A stretch of 64,000 nucleotides of DNA from Dyadobacter arcticus (lineage in GTDB: Bacteria > Bacteroidota > Bacteroidia > Cytophagales > Spirosomataceae): contig NZ_JAASQJ010000001.1 of NCBI RefSeq assembly GCF_011762185.1, positions 434,001 through 498,000 of the forward strand, read 5' to 3'. This document shows positions 36,701 through 44,580 of this stretch, one piece after another. The notes under the pieces are model-generated. The model was not told the DNA's origin. It saw nothing but the letters and a program-made list of their open reading frames with translations, and did not search any database. A program made the translations under genes and the position numbers. How positions within the stretch are numbered: the stretch's first letter is position 1; the number at the start of each line of letters is the position of its first letter.

Positions 36701-37467
36701 GCTTTTGCTTCGTCATTTACAGACCACAATATTCCTTTTTCCAACAAATCCTGGAAACCCGGCACCGCCCAGGTACGCTCGTCGTGGCCATAAGCAGTGT
36801 AAAAAATGCGCCCTTTTCCATGCGTTCTTATCCAGGTATAAGGTTCCTTCTGAACGCCAGGCTTATCTTTTTCCTGATCTTTTTGGATCGTACGTTCGGT
36901 CAAAACAATGTTGTCGGGCTGCAATGACGTATGCAAGTAAGTCTCGTCAATGGTCTTGAAAGGCTTCACACCGGCGATTGCAGGGTGATCGGGTTTTGTC
37001 CAAACGGGCTGGATGGTGTCAAAGGTATGTTTCCAGAATTGTCCGCCCATGAGCTTTACAACTTCCGGATTATTACGGAAACAGTAAGAAGCGCAATGCA
37101 CAGGAATAAAACCTCTGCCGCTTGCCACATAATCCAGCAAAGCCTTGGCTTGCGGCGGTGCGATCGAATCCCAGTTGGCATAGAGCATTAATGCATCGTA
37201 CTTATTAAGTGTCTCAGCATTAAGATCATTCAGGTTATCAGTATAAGTGAAATTGAAGCCTTTCGGCCCCAATGCTGCCATAATCTGTGGCACGCGCTCG
37301 GCAGGCTTATGGTGTCCATTATCCCCCAGAAAGAGAATTTCAAGACGACGTCCTTTCGCAGCTTCCTTTGTGGAAGTGCTTTTCATCGATGCATTTTGCG
37401 ATGACGGCTGAGAGGCACACCCCAGCAAGACAATACCAAGTATAAAGGATAACGCTTTGATTTTCAT
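33712..37467 (-). CDS. Giant lipoprotein: ThuA + PVC-type propeller + HEAT + CARDB + cupredoxin
   Basis: ATG 37467 starts a lipoprotein signal (lipobox at Cys17, IVLLGCASQ). The order is: ThuA-like domain (~40-260; ILFLGDNGHH, GFIPVHCASYC); a soluble PQQ-type propeller of the PVC membrane-bound dehydrogenase kind (~300-650; GRLFVLITKDYP, GPSNLHYGFDNWVYGSVG); HEAT-like repeats (~680-850); a CARDB domain (~890-1010); and a C-terminal cupredoxin with copper ligands in QHNVV and VCTFPGHWRLMKG. In related proteins a cytochrome c takes the electron-acceptor role; no CxxCH is seen here, so copper may replace heme. It is probably a periplasmic sugar or alcohol dehydrogenase. An upstream start at 37545 would overlap the next gene. 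Confidence 0.85.
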   Translation of the reverse strand: MKIKALSFILGIVLLGCASQPSSQNASMKSTSTKEAAKGRRLEILFLGDNGHHKPAERVPQIMAALGPKGFNFTYTDNLNDLNAETLNKYDALMLYANWDSIAPPQAKALLDYVASGRGFIPVHCASYCFRNNPEVVKLMGGQFWKHTFDTIQPVWTKPDHPAIAGVKPFKTIDETYLHTSLQPDNIVLTERTIQKDQEKDKPGVQKEPYTWIRTHGKGRIFYTAYGHDERTWAVPGFQDLLEKGILWSVNDEAKASLAALAPKPFEYREAKLPNYEQRPGAQMQQLPLSPEESVKHIQIPVDFTLDIFAHEPDVMHPIAMTWDERGRLFVLITKDYPNERKDTGGSDYILICEDTNKDGKADKFTKFSDDLSIPTGLVFANGGLIVSQAPHMLFLQDTNGDNKADVKKILFSGFGTGDTHAGPSNLHYGFDNWVYGSVGYSGFKGKFGQSDSLNFGQALFRFKPDGTDMEIVAKTSNNTWGLGFNEAGDLFGSTANNSHGWYSAIPNRYFGKSKVDNGSRSTDTHKDMQPITPKVRQVDVFGGFTAAAGHNFYTARSYPKKYWNKVAFVSEPTGHILHQNIATKKGTDFEDALGFNLLAGADEWVAPVFAEVGPDGAVWVADWYSYIIQHNPTPKGSENGKGNAYQTDLRDFTHGRLYRIGWKNAPKYTPISLSKERPDELVATLKNNNMLWRRHAQRLLVERGNKDVVPKLLELVKDKSVDEIGLNTAAIHALWTLQGLNAIGDPQVLASVTEALKHASNDVRKTAVQILPRTPATTQSLLAADALHDKEPLVVLNSLLAFSEIPYTPEIENAVLALLDSYSQADDRWMPDAFAAILNSQDGALRNKYLAQRAGKAGSAPAQKAEATKAMDHSAMNHENSTAANKVTVQGSAELAVTNITIEPAMPYVREYARVVIEITNQGSVAVPKELVPVVNVGIRSRALNTNYISRQLTSGIAPGETVKLVEGNNGPWKSGFGFVSEEAGKVNVTATVDVDNAVPEKDESKNNTLSKTFEVKRMDRLSDFALERASRGYTSYASGEDVIGLIKTAQILDPQGKNAIIKGVLGAWNPKRKETVNDESRKYLASLKGQINDDMSSKLIPFLESYGIKEEVTTDPNVQVVQIKAIREEMKFNVTEFKVIAGKTVELVFENPDAMQHNVVVGKPKSYEIIGAAADKMITVKDGAEKNYVPNIPQILAATPLVNPGQTFRLKFVVPDVVGDYPFVCTFPGHWRLMKGVMTVIKEQAALSK

Positions 37468-37486
37468 TGAGTTTAATTTTGATATT

Positions 37487-38611
37487 CTAAACATTCTTAA
37501 AATCTGGTAACTTAATAATTGCCCCGCCTTGCAACGCCGACTCATGCGCTAAAATTCCTACACTTGTCCAATTGGCGGATTGCCATGCATTTGGGAACGG
37601 ATCGCGGTTCTCAATTAATGCGCTGATAAACTCGTGGGCCAGATGTGGGTGCGAGCCTCCATGCCCGCCGCCTTGTACAAACGACAAATGCGCGTTGTCA
37701 TCCAGATTATAAACGCCGTGGCCAGTAAATGCCCGGATTTCTTCCGGCAAGTAATGCGCATAATCCGGCGTAGTCACTTTCTCAGGAATCTCATGTTCCG
37801 GCTTTTTGGCGGTGTGGATCACGGGATCTTCCCCTTCAATCAACGGCCATTCAAACGACTTTTTGCTTCCGTAAACTTCAAAACTCTCGCGATACTGACG
37901 CGCGACATCGAACAACGAACGATAAACATAGGCAGATAAATCACTGTCTTTAAACTTGATATGTGCCGATTCAACCGCAAAAGGGGAGTTATGGATTTTG
38001 GCAAGATCTTCGCTGATCGTTCCTGAGCCAAAGCAGGAAACATACTCAGCTTCCAGTTTCAACAAACCAGCGACCGGGCCTACACAATGCGTTGCATAAT
38101 GCATTGGAGGCAAACCGGGCCAATAGTCAGGCCATCCATCCATATCCTGCTGATGGCTTGCTTTCAGGAACTGCACTTTCCCTAGCTCGCCTTTTTCATA
38201 AAGTTCTTTCACGAAAAGGAATTCCCGCGCATACACCACGGTTTCCATCATCATATATTTTTTACCTGATTCTTTTGTCGCTTTCACAATCTCAATGCAA
38301 TCTTCTACGCTTGTAGCCATCGGCACCGTACAAGCCACATGTTTACCGGCTCGCAAAGCTTTTAAAGTTTGCTCGGCATGATTAGGAATAGGAGAGTTAA
38401 TGTGCACCGCATCCACCAGCGGATCATTCAAAAGATCTTCGTAACTGGTATAACGGACGTCAATTCCGTACTGGTCGCCAACTGCATTGAGTTTTGATTC
38501 GGTGCGCTGGCAGATCGCGTACATATTGGCATTGGGATGTTGCTGGTAAATGGGAATAAACTCGGCCCCGAAGCCTAATCCTACGATGGCAACATTAATT
38601 TTTTGAGACAT
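37487..38611 (-). CDS. Gfo/Idh/MocA family oxidoreductase
   Basis: The N-terminal Rossmann motif is VAIVGLGFGAEFIPIY near residue 6. The usual EKP motif is replaced by CTVPMATS, so the classic catalytic Lys is absent; another residue such as His in GLPPMHYATHC may serve. The C-terminal domain is normal. ATG 38611 (MSQKINVAIVG) is preferred over 38662. It lies just upstream of the giant ThuA/propeller lipoprotein with a 19-bp gap to that start, so the two are surely cotranscribed and probably act on the same sugar. Confidence 0.88.
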   Translation of the reverse strand: MSQKINVAIVGLGFGAEFIPIYQQHPNANMYAICQRTESKLNAVGDQYGIDVRYTSYEDLLNDPLVDAVHINSPIPNHAEQTLKALRAGKHVACTVPMATSVEDCIEIVKATKESGKKYMMMETVVYAREFLFVKELYEKGELGKVQFLKASHQQDMDGWPDYWPGLPPMHYATHCVGPVAGLLKLEAEYVSCFGSGTISEDLAKIHNSPFAVESAHIKFKDSDLSAYVYRSLFDVARQYRESFEVYGSKKSFEWPLIEGEDPVIHTAKKPEHEIPEKVTTPDYAHYLPEEIRAFTGHGVYNLDDNAHLSFVQGGGHGGSHPHLAHEFISALIENRDPFPNAWQSANWTSVGILAHESALQGGAIIKLPDFKNV

Positions 38612-38981
38612 GCTTCTTGAATGGTTTGTGGATTTAGTTTTTGTAAAAGCAAAATATGGCAATACAATTTTAAAACAAAATAATGCTAAAAGCTTTACGT
38701 CTTTTGATTAGAACTGGCTGAATATTGACTATCTTTTAAATATTATAAATAATAATTGGCAAAAAACGGCTACAATTCCGCTCTTCAAGCAGCGATTGCT
38801 ATTGGAAATGAGCAGATGAGTGGCTTTGCCTTTTTTTGATTAAACTGCATCAAGAAACATACTGCCATTTGTGATCCGACCAGCCACGCCCGACGACGCT
38901 CCATCAGGAGTAGCGTTGGTTATTTAGGAATGGGGCATCTGGAGAGTATTGTAATTGTATCTAAAACCCACTTTTGAATTG
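38612..38981. other. Divergent intergenic region with a small imperfect hairpin
   Basis: The 370-bp AT-rich stretch separates two divergent genes and must hold both promoters. The only structure noticed is an imperfect hairpin at 38896-38916, ACGCTCC-ATCA-GGAGTAGCGT, with a small bulge. It looks like a fragment of a dispersed palindromic repeat. No coding frame is convincing. Confidence 0.5.
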
Positions 38982-40250
38982 ATGAAGCAGCGGCTTGTAT
39001 CTCTAGACGTCCTGCGCGGATTTACGATGATCCTGATGACGATCGTCAACAATCCCGGTGATTGGGAGCACGTATATGCGCCATTGTTGCATGCCGAATG
39101 GCATGGATGCACGCCAACGGACTTGGTTTTTCCAACTTTCCTTTTCATTGTTGGCGTTTCGGTCGTACTGGCTTCACCTGATCAATCGAGCGATGGGATT
39201 ATTCTTCAAAGAATTTTAACCCGGACATTGCGCATTTTTTGCCTCGGACTTTTTTTGAGCTTTTTCAGCCGGATACATTTCGGTGGATTGGAAGATGCCG
39301 CATTACTGGGTTTCAGATTGGCGATTACAGCCATTGTCGTCGTGACTTTGTTTGGAAATTATGATAAAAACTGGCAGTTCTGGATCGTGGTGATCATGTT
39401 CATTACAATGATCATTCTCGCATTTGGGGGCTTTAAAGATTTCGAGTCGGTCCGGATTCCGGGGGTTTTGCAGCGGATTGCGGTGGTTTATCTGATCGTC
39501 TCCTTACTTTATTGGAGGACTGGCTGGGTCACTCAGGCGATTGTCGGCGTTGCCGTTTTACTAATTTATTGGGCAATTATGACATTAATCCCAGTACCCG
39601 GCATTGGAGAACCAAATCTTGAAAAAGGGACTAACCTGGCAGCCTGGCTGGACAATTTCTTGCTGCCCGGACATTTGTGGGCAACATCCAAAACCTGGGA
39701 CCCGGAAGGAATATTAAGTACATTACCCGCTGTCGGAACTGGCATTGCAGGTTTGTTGACGGGTCAGCTCTTACGGTTAGATATTGTCCAATCCCGCAAA
39801 GCTTTGTATTTATTAGCAGGCGGTTTGGCTGGAATCATCATTGGTTTTCTCTGGAATTTTGTCTTTCCGTTAAACAAAGCGCTTTGGACAAGCTCGTTCG
39901 TGCTTTACGCAGCCGGTTGGGCATTGCTTTGTCTTGCATTGCTATTATATATCATTGATATTAAGGGTTATGGGGGTTGGACTACCTTTTTTGTGATGTT
40001 TGGGGTCAATCCGATGGTCGTCTTTTTCTTTTCCGGCATTCTCATTAGAATTCTAAATGTTGTTAAGGTCGCCAACCCGACCAATCCTTCTGAGCAAATG
40101 AATCTGGTGCCTTATCTTTATCAATATCAGATTGTGCCGCGGTTTGAAAGTCCCTACAACGCCTCACTGACTTATGCATTGCTTTATCTACTGCTATGGA
40201 GTCTTATTTTGATTGTCCTCTATCGCCGGAAGCTGGTATTCAGGGTGTGA
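38982..40250 (+). CDS. HGSNAT/NagX-like membrane acyltransferase (DUF5009)
   Basis: The 422-aa protein starts with the family signature RLVSLDVLRGFTMILMTIVNNPG and carries about 11 membrane segments. The conserved DWEHVYAPLLHAEWHGCTPTD follows the first segment and includes the His that accepts acetyl in heparan-alpha-glucosaminide N-acetyltransferase. It should acylate a sugar, perhaps amino sugar, across the inner membrane. ATG 38982 is chosen over a TTG at 38955, because the family starts close to this motif. It is followed 67 bp later by a GH125 mannosidase, a common pairing in glycan loci. Confidence 0.88.
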   Translation: MKQRLVSLDVLRGFTMILMTIVNNPGDWEHVYAPLLHAEWHGCTPTDLVFPTFLFIVGVSVVLASPDQSSDGIILQRILTRTLRIFCLGLFLSFFSRIHFGGLEDAALLGFRLAITAIVVVTLFGNYDKNWQFWIVVIMFITMIILAFGGFKDFESVRIPGVLQRIAVVYLIVSLLYWRTGWVTQAIVGVAVLLIYWAIMTLIPVPGIGEPNLEKGTNLAAWLDNFLLPGHLWATSKTWDPEGILSTLPAVGTGIAGLLTGQLLRLDIVQSRKALYLLAGGLAGIIIGFLWNFVFPLNKALWTSSFVLYAAGWALLCLALLLYIIDIKGYGGWTTFFVMFGVNPMVVFFFSGILIRILNVVKVANPTNPSEQMNLVPYLYQYQIVPRFESPYNASLTYALLYLLLWSLILIVLYRRKLVFRV

Positions 40251-40317
40251 GGCAGCGATGAAAATTTGTATAAATTGCTTTTCCAAAAATTTTAAGAATC
40301 AAATTTCAATTGAATTC

Positions 40318-41751
40318 ATGTATCAACGAAGAGATTTTCTGAAAGCCGGAGCTTTGGCAGTGGCAGGAACTGCTGTTTCCAATTGGTCTTTTGCAAAAAG
40401 TGTTGCCGATTTTCCAGTAGTCCGCATTGCGGCAGATAAGCGCAGCTTCAAAAGTGAAGCGGTAGAAGCGACCATTGTTCGGATGAAAAAGGTGATCAAG
40501 GATCCGGAACTAGCCTGGTTATTTGAAAACTGTTTCCCCAATACCATTGATACAACCGTTCATTTCAAAACAACGGATGGTAAGCCCGATACTTTTGTGA
40601 TTACCGGGGATATCGACGCGATGTGGCTTCGCGACAGCACTGCGCAGGTTTGGCCGTACCTTCCTTTGCTGAAAGAAGATGTTCATTTGAGAGAAATGGT
40701 AGCCGGGTTAATTAACCGTCAGACCAAATGCATACTGATCGATCCGTATGCCAATGCATTTTACGATCGTCCGAAAGAAAGTGAGTGGACGACGGACGCG
40801 ACGGACATGAAGCCGATGCTTCACGAGCGGAAATGGGAGTTGGATTCGCTTTGCTATACCATCCGTTTGGCCTACAATTATTGGAAAACGACCGGCGATA
40901 ACAAGCCTTTTGATGCCGATTGGAAGAAGGCGATGGGCTTGGTCCTTAAAACCTGCAAGGAGCAGCAACGGAAGGATGGCCCTGGACCTTATAAATTTGG
41001 CCGTGTTACTTCCTGGTCTACCGATACGGTTCCTGGGAATGGCTATGGAAACCCAATAAGGCCGGTTGGTTTGATTGCTAATACTTTTCGCCCTTCTGAC
41101 GACGCAACGGTTTACCCTTTTTTCGTGCCTTCCAATTTCTTTGCAGTCGTTTCTTTTCGAGAAGTTGCCGAAATATTGGAGAAATCCTCGGATGCGCAGG
41201 ATACTAAGCTAGCCGGAGAGTTTAAGGCTTTGGCGACTGAAGTTGAAAATGCTCTGAAGAAATATGCAGTTTATCCGCACCCTGAGTTTGGGAAAATATA
41301 TGCTTTCGAAGTGGATGGATTTGGTAACCACCTCTTGATGGATGACGCTGGTATTCCGGGATTGATCAGTTTGCCCTATCTCGGCGCAATGTCTGTGAAA
41401 GATCCGATTTACATTAATACAAGAAAGTTTGTTTTAAGCGATTCTAACCCTTATTTCTTTAAAGGAAAAGCGGGAGAAGGTTTGGGAAGTCCGCATACGC
41501 TTATCAACCAGGTCTGGCCGATGGGGATCATTGCGAGAGCGATTACTTCAACGGATGATAAAGAAATAGAGGCGCAATTGAAACAGTTGAAAATGACCCA
41601 TAATCATACTGGTTTCATGCACGAATCTTTTGACAAAGATGATGACGCCAAGTTTACAAGGAAATGGTTTGCGTGGGTTAATACGCTTTTTGGAGAGTTG
41701 ATTTTGAAACTGGAAAAGGAGCGACCGCATTTGCTGGCGAAGGTTTATTGA
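40318..41751 (+). CDS. Tat-exported GH125 exo-alpha-1,6-mannosidase
   Basis: The N-terminus carries a twin-arginine signal, YQRRDFLKAGALAVAGTAVS, so the enzyme is exported folded. The mature (alpha/alpha)6 barrel has GH125 hallmarks: TGDIDAMWLRDSTAQVWPYL near residue 97, and later SPHTLINQVWPMGIIARA and GFMHESFDKDD, which contain the acid/base candidates. GH125 enzymes remove terminal alpha-1,6-linked mannose and need no metal. ATG 40318 is clearly the start; an upstream in-frame ATG at 40213 overlaps the previous gene. The length is 477 aa. It pairs with the acyltransferase upstream. Confidence 0.93.
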   Translation: MYQRRDFLKAGALAVAGTAVSNWSFAKSVADFPVVRIAADKRSFKSEAVEATIVRMKKVIKDPELAWLFENCFPNTIDTTVHFKTTDGKPDTFVITGDIDAMWLRDSTAQVWPYLPLLKEDVHLREMVAGLINRQTKCILIDPYANAFYDRPKESEWTTDATDMKPMLHERKWELDSLCYTIRLAYNYWKTTGDNKPFDADWKKAMGLVLKTCKEQQRKDGPGPYKFGRVTSWSTDTVPGNGYGNPIRPVGLIANTFRPSDDATVYPFFVPSNFFAVVSFREVAEILEKSSDAQDTKLAGEFKALATEVENALKKYAVYPHPEFGKIYAFEVDGFGNHLLMDDAGIPGLISLPYLGAMSVKDPIYINTRKFVLSDSNPYFFKGKAGEGLGSPHTLINQVWPMGIIARAITSTDDKEIEAQLKQLKMTHNHTGFMHESFDKDDDAKFTRKWFAWVNTLFGELILKLEKERPHLLAKVY

Positions 41752-41766
41752 GGCTACCGATGTGTT

Positions 41767-41910
41767 AGAGCCAGAGGCTCGGCCGATCCCTGGCGCCGGG
41801 TTTCAACCCGGCGAGACAAGTGATGGCATGGCTCTACGGTGCGGCCAACGATGCTGGTCTTTCTACGGATTGAAATCCGTAGTTAGGAAATCGGTCGAGC
41901 CTCTGGCTCT
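41767..41910. repeat. Palindromic mosaic element, copy 1
   Basis: A 21-bp outer inverted repeat, beginning AGAGCCAGAGGCTCGG (41767-41787) and closing with CGAGCCTCTGGCTCT (41890-41910), has one mismatch. Inside are GCCGGGTTTCAACCCGGC (41795-41812) and CTACGGATTGAAATCCGTAG (41863-41882). Each is a near-perfect hairpin. There is no open frame. A second copy with the same order lies at 42639. Confidence 0.85.
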
Positions 41911-41932
41911 TGTTGCGTAATCAGCAGGCTGA

Positions 41933-42208
41933 CTATCTGATGTTTCTGGCCAATTTTGCGATTAAAGTGCCCATTCGGAGGTTATTAACAATATGCACCC
42001 GCATTTCCGGTGTCACTCGGGCAAGATTTTCGGTGAAGAGAAAATTCTCAATCATCGTATGAAGCGATTCAATCATCTCGTCTGCGCTATCTCTTTTAAA
42101 AAAATCTTTTACCATATTGATTTGGCTCAAAGATGCCGGATCTAAGCCGTTAAAATCCGTTTCAATGTCTTTTGCTTCTTCCGATTTTGAATCTTGCCGT
42201 TTGTTCAT
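41933..42208 (-). CDS. Small acidic/basic orphan protein, unknown function
   Basis: The 91-aa product is polar and mostly helical, with an acidic N-terminus (KSEEAKDIETDF) and a more hydrophobic second half (MIENFLFTENLARV, MRVHIVNNLRMGTLIAKLA). There is no signal peptide. It lies between two palindromic mosaic elements, with a small gene upstream on the same strand. I recognise no family. The frame has a clean start and no overlap with a better gene, so it is probably real. Confidence 0.5.
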   Translation of the reverse strand: MNKRQDSKSEEAKDIETDFNGLDPASLSQINMVKDFFKRDSADEMIESLHTMIENFLFTENLARVTPEMRVHIVNNLRMGTLIAKLARNIR

Positions 42209-42244
42209 AGTTTTGTGAAAGTTTAATAGTAATTGATTGAACTG

Positions 42245-42323
42245 AACCCGGATGTAATGTTTTCCGACTGTACTCCGGGTTTTTTCTTGACTGGAAATTT
42301 TTGGGATTTACCCAAAAATTTCC
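42245..42323. repeat. Two adjacent hairpins between small orphan genes
   Basis: AACCCGGA (42245-42252) pairs with TCCGGGTT (42274-42281), which is followed by a T-run on the + strand. Next to it, GGAAATTTTTGGG (42293-42305) pairs perfectly over 13 bp with CCCAAAAATTTCC (42311-42323) around a 5-nt loop. The second hairpin lies just past the stop of the 70-aa minus-strand gene and may end its transcript. Confidence 0.7.
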
Positions 42324-42334
42324 AACAAATTTTT

Positions 42335-42547
42335 TTATTTCAAAGTTAAAGTAACAACCGTCTTTTCATTTACATCGGCAAAATCTGACAATATCTCTTT
42401 CATACGTTTTTGTGATATCCCTTTCTTGAATCTGTAATCGCGCCACGCATTCGTATATTTCCCAACCTTCACATCTGCGGGTAGCGCTGGGTAGATGTCA
42501 TTAAGCCACCAGACAAAGGCTTCCTCAATTGAAGTAAATGTCTTCAT
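42335..42547 (-). CDS. Small orphan protein, unknown function
   Basis: The 70-aa product starts MKTFTSIEEAFVWWLND and has a basic helical middle (WRDYRFKKGISQKRMKEIL) that could bind nucleic acid, although no standard helix-turn-helix is certain. There is no signal peptide. It lies between two palindromic mosaic elements with the 91-aa gene downstream. I recognise no family; the start and stop are clean and a perfect hairpin follows. Confidence 0.5.
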   Translation of the reverse strand: MKTFTSIEEAFVWWLNDIYPALPADVKVGKYTNAWRDYRFKKGISQKRMKEILSDFADVNEKTVVTLTLK

Positions 42548-42638
42548 TAAGCAAATTTAGATTTTTTTGGGATAACTCCAAAACGCCAATCTTTAAAATA
42601 GCTTTTTTATTTTTTAGCAACCTATGTTTTTAGGAAAT

Positions 42639-42883
42639 AGAGCCAGAGGCTCGGCAGATCTACTAACCCCGGGTTTCAACCCGGGGTACAACCCGGGGTA
42701 CAAGTGACGTGGCAACTATCTCATGGGGATGAGCGACATAGCAATCGTCTCAATGCGGCAAGTGACGTAACAGCTATCTACTTGCGGTTTGATAGGAGGG
42801 TAGCTGTTACCTCGCGTAGGTCTACGGATTGAAATCCGTAGTTAGGAGATCGGTCGCGCCGCGCAGGTCGAGCCTCTGGCTCT
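42639..42883. repeat. Palindromic mosaic element, copy 2 (expanded)
   Basis: The outer cap AGAGCCAGAGGCTCGG begins at 42639 and its partner CGAGCCTCTGGCTCT ends at 42883. Inside are a CCCCGGGTTTCAACCCGGGG hairpin with a partial tandem copy of AACCCGGGGTAC, a TAACAGCTA...TAGCTGTTA hairpin, and an identical CTACGGATTGAAATCCGTAG. A GCGCCGCGCAGGTC insertion splits the right cap. The order of modules is the same as in the copy at 41767. It fills the 345-bp gap before the next gene. Confidence 0.85.
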
Positions 42884-42892
42884 TTTAGGTAC

Positions 42893-43723
42893 TTAGGTAA
42901 CCTTAGCCTTAATAAACCCCAACCCATCCCGCATCAGCTGCTCCTCTGAATCGAACATCTTCCTCCATATGTTAGCAACCGGAAGTTTTGGGCTGAAAGC
43001 TTCGATACTCAGCCAGCCATCATACTTAATGTCTTTAATCGCCTTAAATACCCCTTCCCAATCCACATTTCCCTTTCCTGGCGTGGAGCGGTCATTTTCC
43101 GAAAGCTGGATGAAGCTAATCTGGTTAGCCGCTTTGCGGATCGCATCGCCAATATTTTTTTCTTCGATATTGGCGTGAAAAGTATCAAACATGATCTTGC
43201 AATTCGGGTGGTTGACCTCGTTCACAAAGCGGATCAACTCGTCGGTGCAGCTTGTCAGGTATAGTTCGAAGCGGTTCAGGTATTCGAGGCCTAGTGTGAT
43301 GTCAATTGATTCGGCGTAATCAGCCACTTCACGGATACCTTCGATTCCCCATTGCCATTCTTCCTCGGTTGCTGCCATTCCGGTAAAAACACCCAAGGCA
43401 GAGTGGAAAGGGCCCATTAATTTGGTCGCACCCAAAACCAAAGAGCAGTCCAATGCACTTTTTAGATGTTGGATTGTATGCCGTCTCACGGTCGGGTTCC
43501 TGCTGATCAGATTTTGGTCCGGGCCGCAGATTGTATCTGTTTCACAGGCTAATCCCAGGCTATCCAGCTTTGCGCGGAAGTTGAACCAATGTTCAGGATT
43601 TGTATTGAAAATGGGGACTTCGACGCCATCAAACCCTATTTCTTTGATCAGTTCCAGTGTTGGAAAAAGGCTATCATCTATTTCAGTTCCCCAAAGGAGG
43701 AGATTCATGCTGTATTTCATCAA
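42893..43723 (-). CDS. Sugar isomerase/epimerase, TIM barrel (tagatose/psicose 3-epimerase-like)
   Basis: The 276-aa protein has the AP-endonuclease-2-like TIM barrel used by D-tagatose 3-epimerases. Metal ligands are probably Glu in LGLEYLNRFE, Asp in KIMFDTFHANIEE, His in the same segment, and Glu in WLSIEAFSP. The N-terminus MKYSMNLLLWGTEI is typical. It is cytoplasmic. It stands alone after the mosaic element but in a region rich in Gfo/Idh/MocA and ThuA genes, so a keto-sugar is a plausible substrate. Confidence 0.88.
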   Translation of the reverse strand: MMKYSMNLLLWGTEIDDSLFPTLELIKEIGFDGVEVPIFNTNPEHWFNFRAKLDSLGLACETDTICGPDQNLISRNPTVRRHTIQHLKSALDCSLVLGATKLMGPFHSALGVFTGMAATEEEWQWGIEGIREVADYAESIDITLGLEYLNRFELYLTSCTDELIRFVNEVNHPNCKIMFDTFHANIEEKNIGDAIRKAANQISFIQLSENDRSTPGKGNVDWEGVFKAIKDIKYDGWLSIEAFSPKLPVANIWRKMFDSEEQLMRDGLGFIKAKVT

Positions 43724-43838
43724 ATGCGGCTTTTTCTTGTAAAATCAATATCGAAGTAATATCCGTACAATTTTACAGTAAAAAAATCCCCTTTGTTTGA
43801 CACGATTTGACAAGTAATGATTTGATCTTGATATGCAT

Positions 43839-43876
43839 AAAAAAAGCAGTTCAGGTTATTACACCAAAACTGCTTT
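43839..43876 (-). terminator. Intrinsic terminator after the META lipoprotein gene
   Basis: On the minus strand, AAAGCAGTT (rc of 43868-43876) pairs with AACTGCTTT (rc of 43843-43851), followed by a run of seven T. It lies about 20 bp past the stop of the lipoprotein gene. Confidence 0.75.
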
Positions 43877-43894
43877 CTCAATATGTAAAGTTGA

Positions 43895-44323
43895 CTATTG
43901 CTCCCGGGCAAATATCAGCTGATTATTGTTTTCGTAATATAAAATTAACTTATCCGCTTTAAGGTCGTAAAGGTTAACATTGGGCAATGCGTTGACAAAC
44001 ATATTTCCCCACGAAGTCTCTGCTCTTTCAGTCCCGCCACCGCCAATCTGGATTGTATTTTGCTGCGCGGTCTCATAAAAACCTGTCAGATAGTTCCTTG
44101 AAGATGTTCCTTCCAACTCACCCTTGTCCTTGAAAATCAGGCTTACTTCCATTTGACCTTTGGCAAGAGTAGGCTTTTTAATAGTGACATTAGACTGCAC
44201 AATACGCTCTAATTCCCACTTGCCGGTTAATTCCATATTGCTGCTGATTGTGGTTGTTTTTCCACAGCCTGATAGATAAATAAGGAATGTTAAACAAAGC
44301 GCCGGAAGGATAAAGGTTTTCAT
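43895..44323 (-). CDS. META/lipocalin-like lipoprotein, unknown function
   Basis: The 142-aa product has a lipoprotein signal (LCLTFLIYLSGC, Cys at residue 20). The short beta-rich domain has ELTGKWELERIVQSN and a glycine patch IQIGGGGTERAET, then an ending FARE-type strand. This fits small META or lipocalin-like proteins that are common as Bacteroidota lipoproteins. It is likely on the periplasmic or outer membrane face. There is no operon partner; a terminator follows it and the AraC gene is divergent upstream. Confidence 0.65.
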   Translation of the reverse strand: MKTFILPALCLTFLIYLSGCGKTTTISSNMELTGKWELERIVQSNVTIKKPTLAKGQMEVSLIFKDKGELEGTSSRNYLTGFYETAQQNTIQIGGGGTERAETSWGNMFVNALPNVNLYDLKADKLILYYENNNQLIFAREQ

Positions 44324-44508
44324 AAAGTGAAAAGAGTACCAAGGTAATGATATGAGGACATTGGGTCAGATTGACTATTTGCAACAACAATTGGACAACT
44401 CATCATTAAAATATTATGCCATCAGAGTATGTAGCGGCTAGCGATTATTACAACGGGAAAAACGCTTTATTCTTTCACCGCTTACTAAATGATTTTAGGG
44501 CGCAAATA

Positions 44509-44549
44509 TGCATAAGTAATCGGATTTTGATGTTAAATTTGCATAAATA
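44509..44549 (+). promoter_or_regulatory. Direct-repeat pair and -7 element before the AraC gene
   Basis: TGCATAAGTA (44509-44518) and TGCATAAATA (44540-44549) are direct repeats 31 bp apart, close to three helical turns. TAAATTTG (44534-44541) fits the Bacteroidota -7 motif TAnnTTTG between them, about 40 bp before the start codon. The layout suits binding and autoregulation by the AraC-type product. Confidence 0.5.
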
Positions 44550-44580
44550 CCAAGATATGTGGTAAAATTCAGGAGATTAC

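Noticed and set aside
41767..42883. Composite insertion sequence
   Set aside because: No transposase, no target-site duplication that I can see, and the two small genes do not resemble mobility functions.
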